Shown piece by piece: positions 10,376-21,381 of a DNA stretch of 64,000 nucleotides. This DNA is from Neostapfia colusana (Eukaryota; Streptophyta; Magnoliopsida; Poales; Poaceae): the NCBI GenBank assembly GCA_030760725.1, contig JASWHV010000001.1, forward strand, positions 22,007,928 through 22,071,927, read 5' to 3'. The first letter of the stretch is position 1. Each line of letters opens with the position of its first letter. The translations under genes were made by a program, and so were the position numbers. The notes below the pieces were generated by a model, which was not told the origin of the DNA, searched no databases, and worked only from the letters and a program-made list of their open reading frames with translations.

Positions 10376-11926
10376 TTAATTTTCCCTCCTAGGCTCGTGT
10401 ATCGTTATGAACTTTACTCTTGTGCCATTGGGGTGAGTTAGTTCCACCGTTCTGGTCGAACAATGGATGATTCCTTTATGTTTGGTCAACCAATCCATAC
10501 CCAAAATAATATCTATCCCTTGTGAATCTATCACTATGAGGTTAGCAGTAAATACTACCCCATTAATGTCTAGGCTCACTTTGGGACACACTTGTCTTGT
10601 CCTTATTTCTCCACCTGGAGAGTTTACCGCTAGCATATGGTTCATTTGTGTGGTTGCTAGGTCATGCTTCTTAACAAACCCTTGAGCAATGAACGAGTGG
10701 GTAGCACCAGAATCAAACAGCAGAGTTGCAAGGTGTAAATTGGCAGGAAACTTACCAACTACCACGTCGGGTGCCTCTTGTGCTTCCTCCATAGTGACGT
10801 GGTTCACCCGTCCTCTCACTACATTCTGCTGTTGTGGCGGCGCAGGCTTCTTCTTTGGGCATTTATGGGCGTAGTGCCCCACTTCACCACAGCTGAAACA
10901 TTGCACCCCAATCTTAGACGCCTGGCCCTTGTTGTCTTGGAGTTGGTTTGGGGGTCCTTGCACTGCTGGTCGAGGTGGATATGCGGGGCGAGGCTGCTGC
11001 ACCAACTGACGTTGCGGCTGTGCTGGTGCTGCGGGTGGCCTGTAGTTTGGGTTGTACCCTCTTGGTGCTGAATAGGGTACCGCAGCACGGCTTGTCTGCC
11101 CCGTAGGTTGTTGCATCATACGTGGGCGGGTGTTGCTCCCTGAGGCCTGATGTGACCATCCCGCCTTCCTCTTATTCTCATTTTCCAGGGCCTTTAGCTT
11201 CCTTTCCACCACAAACGCTCTGTCCACCATCTTTTGAAAACTTTCATACTCATTGGAGAACATGGCACACTGCATCTCTGCGGTAAGTCCTTCCACGAAA
11301 CAATCTTGTTTCTGCTCATCAGTCTCTATATCTCGTGGAGCATAACGGGATAGTTGAGTAAATTTAGTGAGGTATTCCCTCACCGTCATGTTTCCCTGCT
11401 GCAGTCCCAGAAACTCCTTTCTCTTGTTTTTGAGTTCACCTCTTGGGATGTAATGGTTGCGGAAGCTACGCTTGAACTCTTCCCAAGTGATGTTCTCAGG
11501 GTCATGATGGGCAGCCACGTAGGCGGTCCACCAATTAGCAGCAGGTCCATTCAATTGATGAGAGGCAAACAGCACCCTCTCATACCCTTGGCATTGTATT
11601 ATCCTCATCTTACTTTCAATGGTCTTCAGCCAATCATCTGCCTCCAGAGGTTCAGCAGCACTTGCAAACTTTGGAGGTTGAGTTCCTAGAAACTCACTCA
11701 ACCTTGGTTGGCGTGGTGCAGCTTGTGGAGGTTGAACTTGATGCAAGTTGGCCACCACTTGAGTCAAGTTCTGGATAAGCTGATTTTGATTCTCCAGCAT
11801 TTGGTGGAGAGGATCAACTTCTTCACGGCGACCACCCCTGTCCTGGCCTTCAGAAAGATGAGGGTTGCATGCCTCATCGTTGTTGTTGGCGGGGTTGGCA
11901 GCACGTCCTTTTCCTCTTCCGGCCAT
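10376..11926 (-). CDS. gag: Element B Gag-protease (516 aa)
   Basis: Residues about 75-245 form the gag core (EADDWLKTIESK, then NWWTAYV and the YLTKFTQLSRYAP helix). A Gln/Pro-rich linker leads to the zinc knuckle CFSCGEVGHYAHKC at 343-356. The aspartic protease active site is DSGATHSF at 405-412, with ILGMDWL as the second hydrophobic signature. The ORF ends just after the protease domain; TAA at 10376-10378 separates it from pol. The start is the ATG at 11924-11926, immediately preceded on the sense strand by TTGATTCTGCCAG, a splice-acceptor-like sequence also present before gag in the neighbouring elements. The frame is uninterrupted. Confidence 0.92.
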   Translation of the reverse strand: MAGRGKGRAANPANNNDEACNPHLSEGQDRGGRREEVDPLHQMLENQNQLIQNLTQVVANLHQVQPPQAAPRQPRLSEFLGTQPPKFASAAEPLEADDWLKTIESKMRIIQCQGYERVLFASHQLNGPAANWWTAYVAAHHDPENITWEEFKRSFRNHYIPRGELKNKRKEFLGLQQGNMTVREYLTKFTQLSRYAPRDIETDEQKQDCFVEGLTAEMQCAMFSNEYESFQKMVDRAFVVERKLKALENENKRKAGWSHQASGSNTRPRMMQQPTGQTSRAAVPYSAPRGYNPNYRPPAAPAQPQRQLVQQPRPAYPPRPAVQGPPNQLQDNKGQASKIGVQCFSCGEVGHYAHKCPKKKPAPPQQQNVVRGRVNHVTMEEAQEAPDVVVGKFPANLHLATLLFDSGATHSFIAQGFVKKHDLATTQMNHMLAVNSPGGEIRTRQVCPKVSLDINGVVFTANLIVIDSQGIDIILGMDWLTKHKGIIHCSTRTVELTHPNGTRVKFITIHEPRREN

Positions 11927-12227
11927 CTGGCAGAATCAACAAATGTTAATTTGATACCATTTAGTATCATCTTACTACTTTCAGTTGTTGGTATTTTGAG
12001 GTGTTGAGGCTTTGTTAAAATTTTGCGAGGGTTTATATCTCACACCAAATAAATGCACTATTATTTCCTGTGGGTTCACACACCAAAGCAAAACAATCTG
12101 AAGACGAGGCTGTGGACAATTGCTCATGGCTTCCACAACTCACGTCACACACCAAGCATTATCACACCCTTAACTACGTAACGACTCAACTACTCGACCT
12201 CTTGCTAGCTAGGGGAAAGATTCTACA

Positions 12228-13007
12228 CTACTCGTCCTCTTGAGCTGGCTCCTCGGGATCTTCTTCCTCATTTCGGCTACCTTCTGACTCTGCTTTGGGT
12301 GGGGAGGCTGCTGGTGGAGAAGTGCGACGACGCCTGATTGCTCGGCGATCCGGGGAGTCAGGTGTCCATGGATCACTCACGGTGACACACAGTTCATTCC
12401 CATCTCCTCTTTCTCTCGCCTTTAAACAAGCTCGCAGCAGCGCCTCCGTTTCCTTCAGGGTGTCTCGGACATCCTGAAGCTCTTGTTGACACTCCTGCAG
12501 TCGAGTGCTGAGCATAGCAGCATCCTCCAAGCACAAGTCCATGTGCTCATGGGAAGTCCCTTGCTGCACCGGTGGGTACTTGTACTCCGTGGTACCACTC
12601 TCACGTTGGAGGACATACATGTACTCAGTTTTGTCCAAGTGGCGACGATAGATGTGACTCTGGCAGGTGATGGCCTCCCAGGTGACATCTCTCTCCGCGT
12701 CAACTTGTGTTGCTCGACAAGCTGGAGAATGGTGGATCTTCAGCAGCTGATTCTCGTGTATAATCCTCATCTCCGAACTTCATTCTTCCCTCTTCTCACG
12801 GATGGTCCTGGTGGAGTTATAGTGGATGATTAGCTTGCCCGTATTGCCGGCGGCTTCGAGCATACGTCGGAGACGGCGCAACAAGTCTCCTACTGCCAAT
12901 CCGTAGGAAAGGTACGTCACGGGGCGACTCTCCTCTCTTTCGGCAAGGGCAACTACGGGAACTCTCCCTCCTGTGGACTTACGAGCGGTGCGAATCATGC
13001 GAACCAT
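12228..13007 (-). pseudogene. Element B extra ORF (aORF) between PBS and gag, one internal stop
   Basis: Two pieces in the same frame, 13007-12780 and 12779-12228, are separated only by a TGA at 12780-12782 (likely from CGA). Read through, the product is about 259 residues. It has a basic N-terminus and a helical part near residues 30-50 (LLRRLRRMLE). A central segment contains TWEAIT...LDKTEYMYVL. A probable coiled coil (TRLQECQQELQDVRDTLKET) leads to a highly acidic tail. It matches no family I recognise. The layout parallels the element C aORF at 26210-27154, including its place in the element and the acidic end. The ATG at 13005-13007 directly follows TTCTTTTGTTTTAG, an excellent 3' splice-site consensus. 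Function is unknown. Confidence 0.7.
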
Positions 13008-13022
13008 CTAAAACAAAAGAAT
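13008..13022 (-). promoter_or_regulatory. Candidate splice acceptor before element B aORF
   Basis: The sense strand reads TTCTTTTGTTTTAG and then ATG, with a pyrimidine-rich tract. A possible donor, AG|GTAGAA, lies at about 13178 close to the PBS. Confidence 0.5.
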
Positions 13023-13205
13023 TTAAAATTAGGTTAGATAAAATCTCAAACAAAAATCCTATTTTGAATGAAAGTTGGGGTAAGATGAAGAAAATGGCTC
13101 CTTTAATAACACTTTTCCACCCACACCTTGGAAAATAGTTTTTAAGAAAATAGGGCCCTTAAATACGTCCATTTCTACCTAGGTCCACGTTCCTACGGGC
13201 AACCT

Positions 13206-13219
13206 TGGCTCTGATACCA
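13206..13219 (-). promoter_or_regulatory. Element B primer-binding site (tRNA-Met type)
   Basis: The minus strand reads TGGTATCAGAGCCA four bases inside the 5' LTR end, complementary to the 3' end of initiator tRNA-Met as in Del/Tekay elements. Confidence 0.92.
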
Positions 13220-13223
13220 CCTC

Positions 13224-16200
13224 TATCACACCCGGTTTTTCCGAAGAAACAACCAAGTGAATATCACATGTATGCCAGGATCATTTTCTCATACATGTGA
13301 TGACAAATAGTGAAGCATCATTTATTACATGCCAGGTGTCGAATATAAGTAAGTCTTACATAGTAAATGTCTCGATGGACAATAATAAGTTCATCACAAG
13401 TAAATAAACTAGCAGCGGAATATTATTCTTTTAGGGCTCCATCACAGGCGTTGCCCGGGGGTCTTCATGAACCTAAAAGCCTTCCTCGGGTCCAAAATCT
13501 TGGTCATTATACACCACCTCATTATCTTGACCTGAGCAGCAATATAAACCAACAAATATGCAAGGTTGAGTACCTGGTACTCAGCAAGTGTGGGAAAATT
13601 ATATCATGCATGGCTAGAACAAGGAGAGGTTGAACTCATGGTTAAAGCACTACGCAATTAATACCTATCACCTTAGCTTATTAAGCACCTACATTTCTAC
13701 ACAGGTGAAATGGTCCCAATCTCCCATCCCATCATCATAATCCAATAACCATAACATTATTTCCAATGTTAAGCTCCCCGCTTAACTTCCAAAACCATCA
13801 TTCCTCTAATCATGAATAAGTCCAGGCCGCTCTTAACCGTGAGCACGGCTGTCAAGACAGTTTTAACTCTGCAGAGTTTGTACCACTGTACCCACAAGTA
13901 GTGATTTCATCCCCCGTTGCCGGGTGGACTAAAAGAACCTCCATTATGCCAGTGGCTACGATCCACATTCACACTTCCCGGGTGTGCGGCCAAGAGATCA
14001 CTACGAAGCCTTTACAAAGGGATTCCCGACGAGCGTGGGCCCACTGAGGTTTCACCCCTAACAGCATACAAGAGGCTCCAACCCCGCTGCAGTGGCCCCC
14101 TCTTGAGCCTTGCGGTTCATATGGTAGTCCAGCTGACACCTATTCCCCGCACCATCCAACACACCCATACTACGCCGAGGATACACCTAATTAATTGGCC
14201 AAGCTGCCCCATCTCAGCATGTGGTTGGCACTGTAAAGCCGGGTTACATGCTCCATGAACCGGTCCTTAGGATCCAGGCAAGTACTAAACACAAACCCAA
14301 GTCTCGTGCACCCAGCACACAACCAAAACATCCAACTTGCCTTGATCCCTACCTCTACATAACTCACAATAGCTCATTCAAGAGTATGGTATAATAAACT
14401 GATGCTTTCATATCCCAAATATCCCATTCTAAGCATGGCTAAGCATATGCATGTAAATAAATGACATGACAAAATAAATCCCAACCCAAGCTACAAGGAA
14501 ACAAGGTAATGCAATTCTAGGGAAACTTCCTAGCATGGGTTTCATATTTAACTTGACAATGCAAATAATTCTATCTACACATCCTAGCATAGGATCAAAG
14601 TGGTCAAGGACACTTGCCTCCTTCTTGCTGCTCTTGAAATGGGTAGTCCTGATCTTGGAAAGGAATAACTTGCTCTTGAACAGGTTCTACTTCATACCAT
14701 CACACATAGCAAAAGGAAAACAACAATCATAAGACATAGTTCACACCTCTACTTCATACAAACCACACATTCATATTTATAAAAGTTCTTTACCATTATA
14801 TGTGTTGTGGTTACTTTATGTGTGTTAAGTTGTGGCTTGCATGCACTTTTAACCATGTATATATATGATTCCTATTTTTGGTGTCCACATTTATACTTGC
14901 ATACAATGTGCCTTCACAATTTCTATCAACCTAAACTGAATTCTTTGTATTTTAGAAACTCCATTTATCATTTACTAGTTGCTATATTTTCAGATTTATA
15001 TTCCTATGCATAATTGTGTATTTTATTATTAAATTAGTAATACACATCACCTAAACAGATTAGGTTCTGGTCCTAAATAATTTAAAATCATATTTTGACC
15101 ATGGCTTATAATGTATACTATTTCATAATTATTTTCCCTATTTTTCTTTAACTATTCTTTACTTAAAAATGTGTCCCTATACTAATAAATGTGAATAATA
15201 GATAAAACAGATTTATTTCAGCCCAAAAATATATTTTTATCTCACTCCAAATTTTTCTAAGTACTGAGAAAGTTTTTAATTAATTTTGACAATTATGTTT
15301 GTCCCCCTTTTAATTTTTAAACACTAGTTACATATTCAATTTTCTAAATTAAATACTAAACAAGGCTAAAATAATGAATTCACCCCATTACAGGGTCTAT
15401 AATATTATTTTCATAATTTCCAGGGGTCTATCTACACTTATCAGAGGTGTTTTTCCTAATTTCTATTAAGTCCAGGGGTTAAAACTGATTTTTAAATGGA
15501 TTTACATGATTTTCTGGAGTTCCAGGGGCTAGATCTGAAGTTTCCGGGGCTAGCTCTCAATTCCAGAGAACCCCAGGGGGTAGCACGTAAGAATTCCAGA
15601 CTTTATAATGCGGGGCTGACGTGGTCCGTCCGATTTTAAACCGACGGCTGAGATTATAAGATCGAACCGGTACGCGGGGTTTTAAAGTCTACCGTGCGAT
15701 TTAAAATAAACGGCGCACATGCGGCCACGTCGCTCTGATCGAACGCGGGCGGCGATGCCGGCGGTGCACGGCGGCGGGAAGCGGCGATCTCGCCGGAAAG
15801 TTTCGGATCCTCGAGAATTCTGCCTAGAACTGTGATCTTATGGCCTAGATCGGTAGAGGGGAGGTCAGGGATCTCACCTCGGGGGTTTTCTCGAGCTCGG
15901 GGATCCTGGAAAGTGCTCGGCGGCGAGGTCCGAGGCAAAACCACGGCGAAGCTCGTCGGCGCTGTGTTTACACCGTAATTCTCCGAGTTTTCTGCACCTG
16001 CAAAGCTCCCCGGAGGCGGTGGATCAAGACCAGCGAGTTAGATCAGAGTTTCCGAGCTTAGATCGGCCAGAATTCACCGGCGAAGTCTCGGTGCTCACCG
16101 GAGTAAAAATCGGCGATCGCGTGGGAAAAACTGATCGGATCGGGGGTTTTTATAGCCGGGGGAGGGCGGTGGGTCTGTTGTGATCGAGTTGGAGTCCTCT

Positions 16201-16558
16201 GGGTCCAGAATTCGGGCGACGGGACAGGTTTCCCGATCGGTTGCGATCGCGCGCGCGGGAGAGAGTCCGGGGTCGCGGGGTTAGGGATGACATGTGGGTC
16301 CCACCCGTCGGTGAGAGGCAGCGCGGCGCGCGCGGGGGCGGGCTGCGCGGGAGTAGCTGGGCCGGCTGGCGGGTTTCGGCCCACTGGCCAGTTTTTTCCC
16401 GTTTTCTCTTTTTCTTTTTCCATTTCTTTTCTGTTTTGAGTATAATTTGAATTCCAGTTTGAATTTGAATTTTTGCAAAACATGCAACACGTCCAAAAAT
16501 TTCTAAATTCCCCTCTGAACATGGTTTAGGGTTTTGAATCAAAATTTGGGGTGTTACA
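13224..16558 (-). repeat. Element B 5' LTR
   Basis: This is a 3335-bp copy of 4073-7410, with a small indel near 13573 and scattered substitutions. The functional promoter on the minus strand is the TATAAAAAC at 16147-16154. A GAGGTGAGAT donor-like site lies downstream in transcription, near 15880. Its inner terminus is TATCAC rather than TGTCAC on the plus strand. No gene is seen. Confidence 0.93.
16147..16154 (-). promoter_or_regulatory. TATA box of element B 5' LTR
   Basis: The minus strand reads GGCTATAAAAACCCC about 405 bp into the LTR. The 3' LTR carries the same box at 6999-7006. Confidence 0.75.
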
Positions 16559-16563
16559 GGGGG

Positions 16564-17268
16564 CAACCTGGTGTCGCGGCACGCTCTATTCCAAAAAGGA
16601 CCCATAAGCTTTCCCCCAGCAGGGAAGGTCCCTTCCGAATCATGAAAGCTGCCGCCCCAGGTACACATGCCTTTCAACCGAGTGTGGGATCCGTTCCCAA
16701 AAAACCATTTCCATGAAGCAACACTGTAAGTCCTACTTCCCGAGCATCAGTAGAACAGGGTTATTCCCTTCTGTAATGAATCCCATAGAATTTAGGAACA
16801 GAGCTTGGGGCAGCTAAGTCTCAAGGGACGGTACAGGACTACGTCCAGTTTAGCCTGGTTCCGACCCTAAGCGCATAGAGTCTTGCTTCCCTTGAAGACG
16901 AGGCGGAATATTGCCCCCATGTACAGCCAGAATTCCACCTATGGGCATGAATACAGAAACCTGTTATACTTAGCTCCCTCTCATGCGCTCATTTAAATTA
17001 TGCATTAATTTTTATGACCGCACTATCTTTGTATGTTCATCGTACATCTGGCTCCCCCTCTCCTGCGCTCATCCATAGTCGGCATTCGCTATCCTACCGA
17101 AGGTGGCTGCGCTTGAGGCACCTGCCGATGGCCGAGTGAGTCTCTCGGGCCTCCCCCAGTCAGGTGTTGCGGTGCCAGTTGGTTACCTCCAGGAAAGGCC
17201 TGCGTTGTGCATGGGGGGTCCAGGGTGCGTATCCAGCTTAGCAGGCCATGAGCCCAAAGCATGCGCAT
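16564..17268 (+). other. Element A interior between B and C insertions
   Basis: This continues element A after the B target duplication. No open frame with recognisable homology was found. It contains CT-rich stretches (for example 16975-17070) and ends with CGCAT (17264-17268), the left target duplication of C. A short motif near 17245-17267 (GCCATGAGCCCAAAGCATG) recurs in altered form at about 32748-32766, just past C. Confidence 0.7.
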
Positions 17269-20200
17269 TGACACGACCCCATTTGGTCCTGTCGAGCCAG
17301 GATCACGCTGAGGGGTGCTGCGTTGCACAGCACCGTATAACACACGTCAAAGGTGCAAAGCGGAAGCGGAAGTTTTATTACATAAACAGTTTTATGAACA
17401 TGTTTACATCAAAATAAGTTTAGTCCACACTCGCGGGCGTAGACTATGCATCAAGTACACGTTCAGCCCTTGAACGTGTCCTTGCTAGCACACACGCACA
17501 CTAACTCTGCGGCGTGCACGACTCCCACTCGACGGGGTTCCCCTCCTGGGGTTCCGTCTCCTCTTCGGGAGTCCCTTCCTCATAGAACCCTGCAAAAGCT
17601 TCAAACACAAGCAGTGAGCACGAAGGCTCAGCAAGTCTGACCCGTCTCACCTAAACATGGAACTTCTACATGAGGGTAATGGGTTACATGAGGTAAAAAT
17701 CATTTGCAAGGACTCGCCTAATTAGTAGAACCTTACTTTCAAGTTTTAGCAGCAGGTTGTGGAGAACCTTACGCGAAGGTACATGAGAGAGCCGCAATCA
17801 AACAAGAAACGCATTTCTCTCATGTACTTTGCCCAAAGTTGAAAAGAACTTTAGTTAGCTCTAAGCTACCGCATATCATTAACAATCAATGTCCATCTTT
17901 CAATCAGCAACATTTTAACATGTAACTAGCCTGTTCATTCTACGTCACGGTACAGTGAACAAGTGGTACTCACTGACCGCGAGGGACGGCGATTATAATC
18001 GATTTACACCTGCAGGGTTACCCGAACAACCCGTCACGTACGCCCGTACTCGATGTTGCCTACAACAACCATCACGGACGCCGTACGCAACTACCTTTCA
18101 CCCGTTAGCCAAATATTGAACCGGTCCCATCGTCCCGAGCAAGAGGTCCCTGCACGCGCATCTCTGTGCCGCCAGCTGATTTACACCTCGAGCTCTCAAC
18201 CTACCCTCTGAACGACGGGCAATGCCTCAATACCCAGCTACCCGAGTTACATCAGTTTCCCGGTTCCCATATAGCCGGTAGGTCTTCGGTACTGTTCTAG
18301 CTTGCTCAACAGGCCCGCACACGGCTCGGTCCTCAATCGACACAAGCGGAGCTACAGCACACAGGCCCCAAAGTCCTGCTGCCCTTACTCTCCGCTCGGT
18401 CTCATTTTCTTGCCATGTGTATCATGTGCTATCTCTACCCGAGCAATGTGCCTCTAGCCTATTCTCGCGAGTAGTTCCAACTACTCGACTTGTACCGAAT
18501 CCTACTCTATCCTAGCAATGCAGTGGCTAACGAGGTTTACAATCCTAAACCCAACCCATGGTTCTCTTGGCTGTGCAGTTGGGTTTCCAATCAAGACTCT
18601 AATGCACAGAACAAAGGAAACAAGTATGTGCTCAAAACAATAAAAATTTGTAAAAAGGTTAATGCAAACCGGGGCTTGCCTTGCTGCTCTTGGTCGTAGG
18701 CTAGCTGTTCCTCCGGAGTAACGAAGTCTAGGACTTCGGGTTCCTCCTCGACCTTAGCGACTACATGATAGAAACAATACATGTATTAATTTAATGCATT
18801 TGTATTAAGTTTGAAGTTGTGAAGTCTATAACCTTTGCTAGATAGACCTAATGACTGTGAAACTTTTACTGTGGCTTGGTTACAACCTAAACAGAGACTT
18901 GGTCAAGTTTTAGTTGCAGCAAAGCTCATTTGAGCCCTCCACAAATAATTATGTCCTTGACCTTAATTGGAACTCTTAGGGTGTTCTAAGAATTTTCATG
19001 AGACAAACTATGACTTTCTGAAAACTAGATTTTCAGAGGGCTCTAATGGAGTTGGTCTCCCTTAATTTGGAAGTCTCTAACTAAAGATATGAGCTAAACA
19101 ATTTCAGAGAAAATTCTGAAAATGTTTCTGAACATTTTCTATTTTCTCTGGGACAGTTTCACTAATCACCCCATTAGGTGGACTAAATGAGCTCAAATGG
19201 ATCTGAAATTTTTATGGTAGTTCAAGAATATTTTATTGAACATCTCAGCAAAATTTCAGGATTTTCCTCCAAAGGATTCTCCAGTTAAAATTCCTAACAG
19301 TTTAAACTTTGAGGAATTAATTCTGGAGAATTAAGGAATTTCATGGAGTGAAACTTGATTTTCTGGAAAGTACTCGGAGAGCTGAATCCAGCAAAATTTG
19401 GTTCACTCGATTTGGAGCTTTCTAGCCAAAGTTATAAGGATTTGAAGTTTGAAGGAAATCTGAAAATCGGGGAAAAGTTTAAACTCGCGCGTGGGCCCAG
19501 GGAACACGCGTCGCACGCCTAGGCGATGGCACACCGCGGCCCACAAGGACTTTGCGCGCCAGCACTCCCGATCCCGGCCGCAGCCGGATCCCGATTCAAA
19601 ATATCGGCCGCTGACAGCTGGGGTCCACCCCCTTCTTCAACCTCGCGACACCCGCGCTCCGCCGCCGAGGGATCTCGCCGGAGAGCTCGCCGCCGGTTGC
19701 TGTACAGCTCCACACTTCTTGATTCTGGCCGCCCCTGCCTACTTTTACTTGGGGAACCGGATTCTAGGGTCAGTTGCTCATGACAACGGCCGTAGCATGG
19801 TCGGCGACGAGCCGCCATATCGGAATGACTTCGGCCATGTCGGCTGACTCTCCTAGTATCTCAGCTACTTGGGAAATCGGTCGGGGAGCATCAGTGGACC
19901 TCAGAGAAGGTCGACATGAGCTCGAGGCAGCTCGGGGAAGGCCCGAAATAGGTCCTCACCGTGCGCCCGATACCCCCCGTTCGTTCCGCCATTAGTAGAC
20001 CTTAAATTACGCCGGGCACAGAGGTTCTCCGGCCCAGAGTTGTGAAGGCAACTTGTGCGTTACCGTGTCTAGCTCGTGTGGGAGTGGCCTGAGGCCTTCT
20101 AATCCTTTCTAGAGCACGAATTAAACAGAATCGTACCCGAAGGTCGTTCTGCACACAGAAAGGGGAGAAGTGGAAATTCGCCGCCGGTGAGCAACCACTC

Positions 20201-21312
20201 GAGCTGTGGCTCGGGGATGAGCAGCACCGGTCACCCGCGCGTCCAAGGGTGCCTTGGCTCGGGCGTGACAACGCCCTGGTTGGGCTGTCCACGAGAGCCC
20301 GAGGTGCGGCGGTTTCCAGTTCCGATTTTTATCTTTCGGCACAGCTGATAGCACTCGGTTTCAATCGACCTCTAGCGATGGGAAGGATGGAGGAAGGTCG
20401 CTAGTACCTTGCTGGGACCCTGGAGTGGAGGGAGGGAGCTGTGATCGGCTTGATCAAGCGGGAGCTCGAGCGGCGGCGATGGCAGTGGAAAAACAGGTCG
20501 TGCACGTCGGCAGCTCGGAGGATGGCGACTGAAGCACACCGGGGAGGGAATAAATAGGCCGGCGGCTGGCCTCCGGCTTGGGGCGCGCAGCAGGAGCTGG
20601 CGCCGGCTGCCCCCCTTCGGTGGCGCGCGCGCACAACAGCCGGGAACCGACTGAACTGAGTTTCAGTCGGTTTGTTTTGAGGCAGAGGCTGACATATGGG
20701 TCCCACCTCTCTTTTAACCTCTGAAATTTACTCCTAACAGCTGTGGTAAACAGTGAACCCTATTCTACCCTTGGCAATTCAAATTATTCACCCAAGAGCC
20801 ATTTGAATTGATCAAAGTTCAAATGAGGGTTGGTTTGAATGAATTTCAGCACAAGTTCAGTTTGAAATTCAAATAAAGTTTGAATTTCTCCCACTTAGCT
20901 CATGTCAAGATCAACTCTAAATGGAGTGAAAATTGGTGTGTGAGCTCACAAAAATGTGCTGAGTAAGAATATGCCCTTCACTTTTAAATTCATGGAATAA
21001 AAACAGTTTGAATTTGAATATGGTTTCAAACTGCCCTCTTCTTATCTATACCCAAAATGACCTCAAAAAGGTTTTGAATTTGGGTGAAACTTGGCATGGA
21101 CATCCTTAACAAAGTGTAGGAGTTTTCATATGTCCAGCCCATCTATATCACAAGTGGGAAATACCACTTTTGCAATGTGTGAGTTTGTTCTCTAATGAGC
21201 ATGTTGATAATTGTTACTTGCTCTTCATTTGTGTTCATCATTCTTCCTCAAATGAGGTGTGTGGTGAGGTGATGAACACTGCAAATGTGTGTCAAAAACT
21301 GAGGCCCTTACA
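17269..21312 (-). repeat. Element C 3' LTR
   Basis: This 4044-bp LTR reads TGTAAGGGCC...GGGTCGTGTCA on the minus strand. It contains a palindrome, CGAGTAGTT/AACTACTCG, at 18468-18487. The conserved GGCAAGCCCCGGTTTGCA motif lies at 18663-18680 (minus), and a TATTTATT box at 20549-20556. Short ORFs are repeated in the other LTR and show no domain. Confidence 0.93.
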
Positions 21313-21347
21313 TTCCTCCCCCCTTAAAAGAATCTCGTCCCGAGATT
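21313..21347 (-). promoter_or_regulatory. Element C polypurine tract with adjacent hairpin
   Basis: The minus strand has AAGGGGGGAGGAA (21313-21325) abutting the 3' LTR. Five bases before it is the stem-loop AATCTCG-GGA-CGAGATT (21331-21347). Confidence 0.9.
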
Positions 21348-21381
21348 ATAAGGTGAAAATGAGAGAGAGGACGGTGGAAAA

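Larger units (their letters stand above)
4073..16558 (-). mobile_element. Element B: Tekay-like chromovirus, minus strand
   Basis: LTRs at 4073-7410 and 13224-16558 bracket a 5.8-kb interior. On the minus strand it reads PBS, extra ORF, gag-protease, RT-RNase H-integrase-chromodomain and PPT. GGGGG on both sides (4068-4072 and 16559-16563) is the target duplication; since the site is a G-run, the exact register is ambiguous. By eye the two LTRs differ only sparsely, indicating recent insertion. The outer end of the 5' LTR next to the PBS carries TATCAC in place of TGTCAC on the plus strand, so the terminal CA of that LTR is mutated. Confidence 0.95.
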
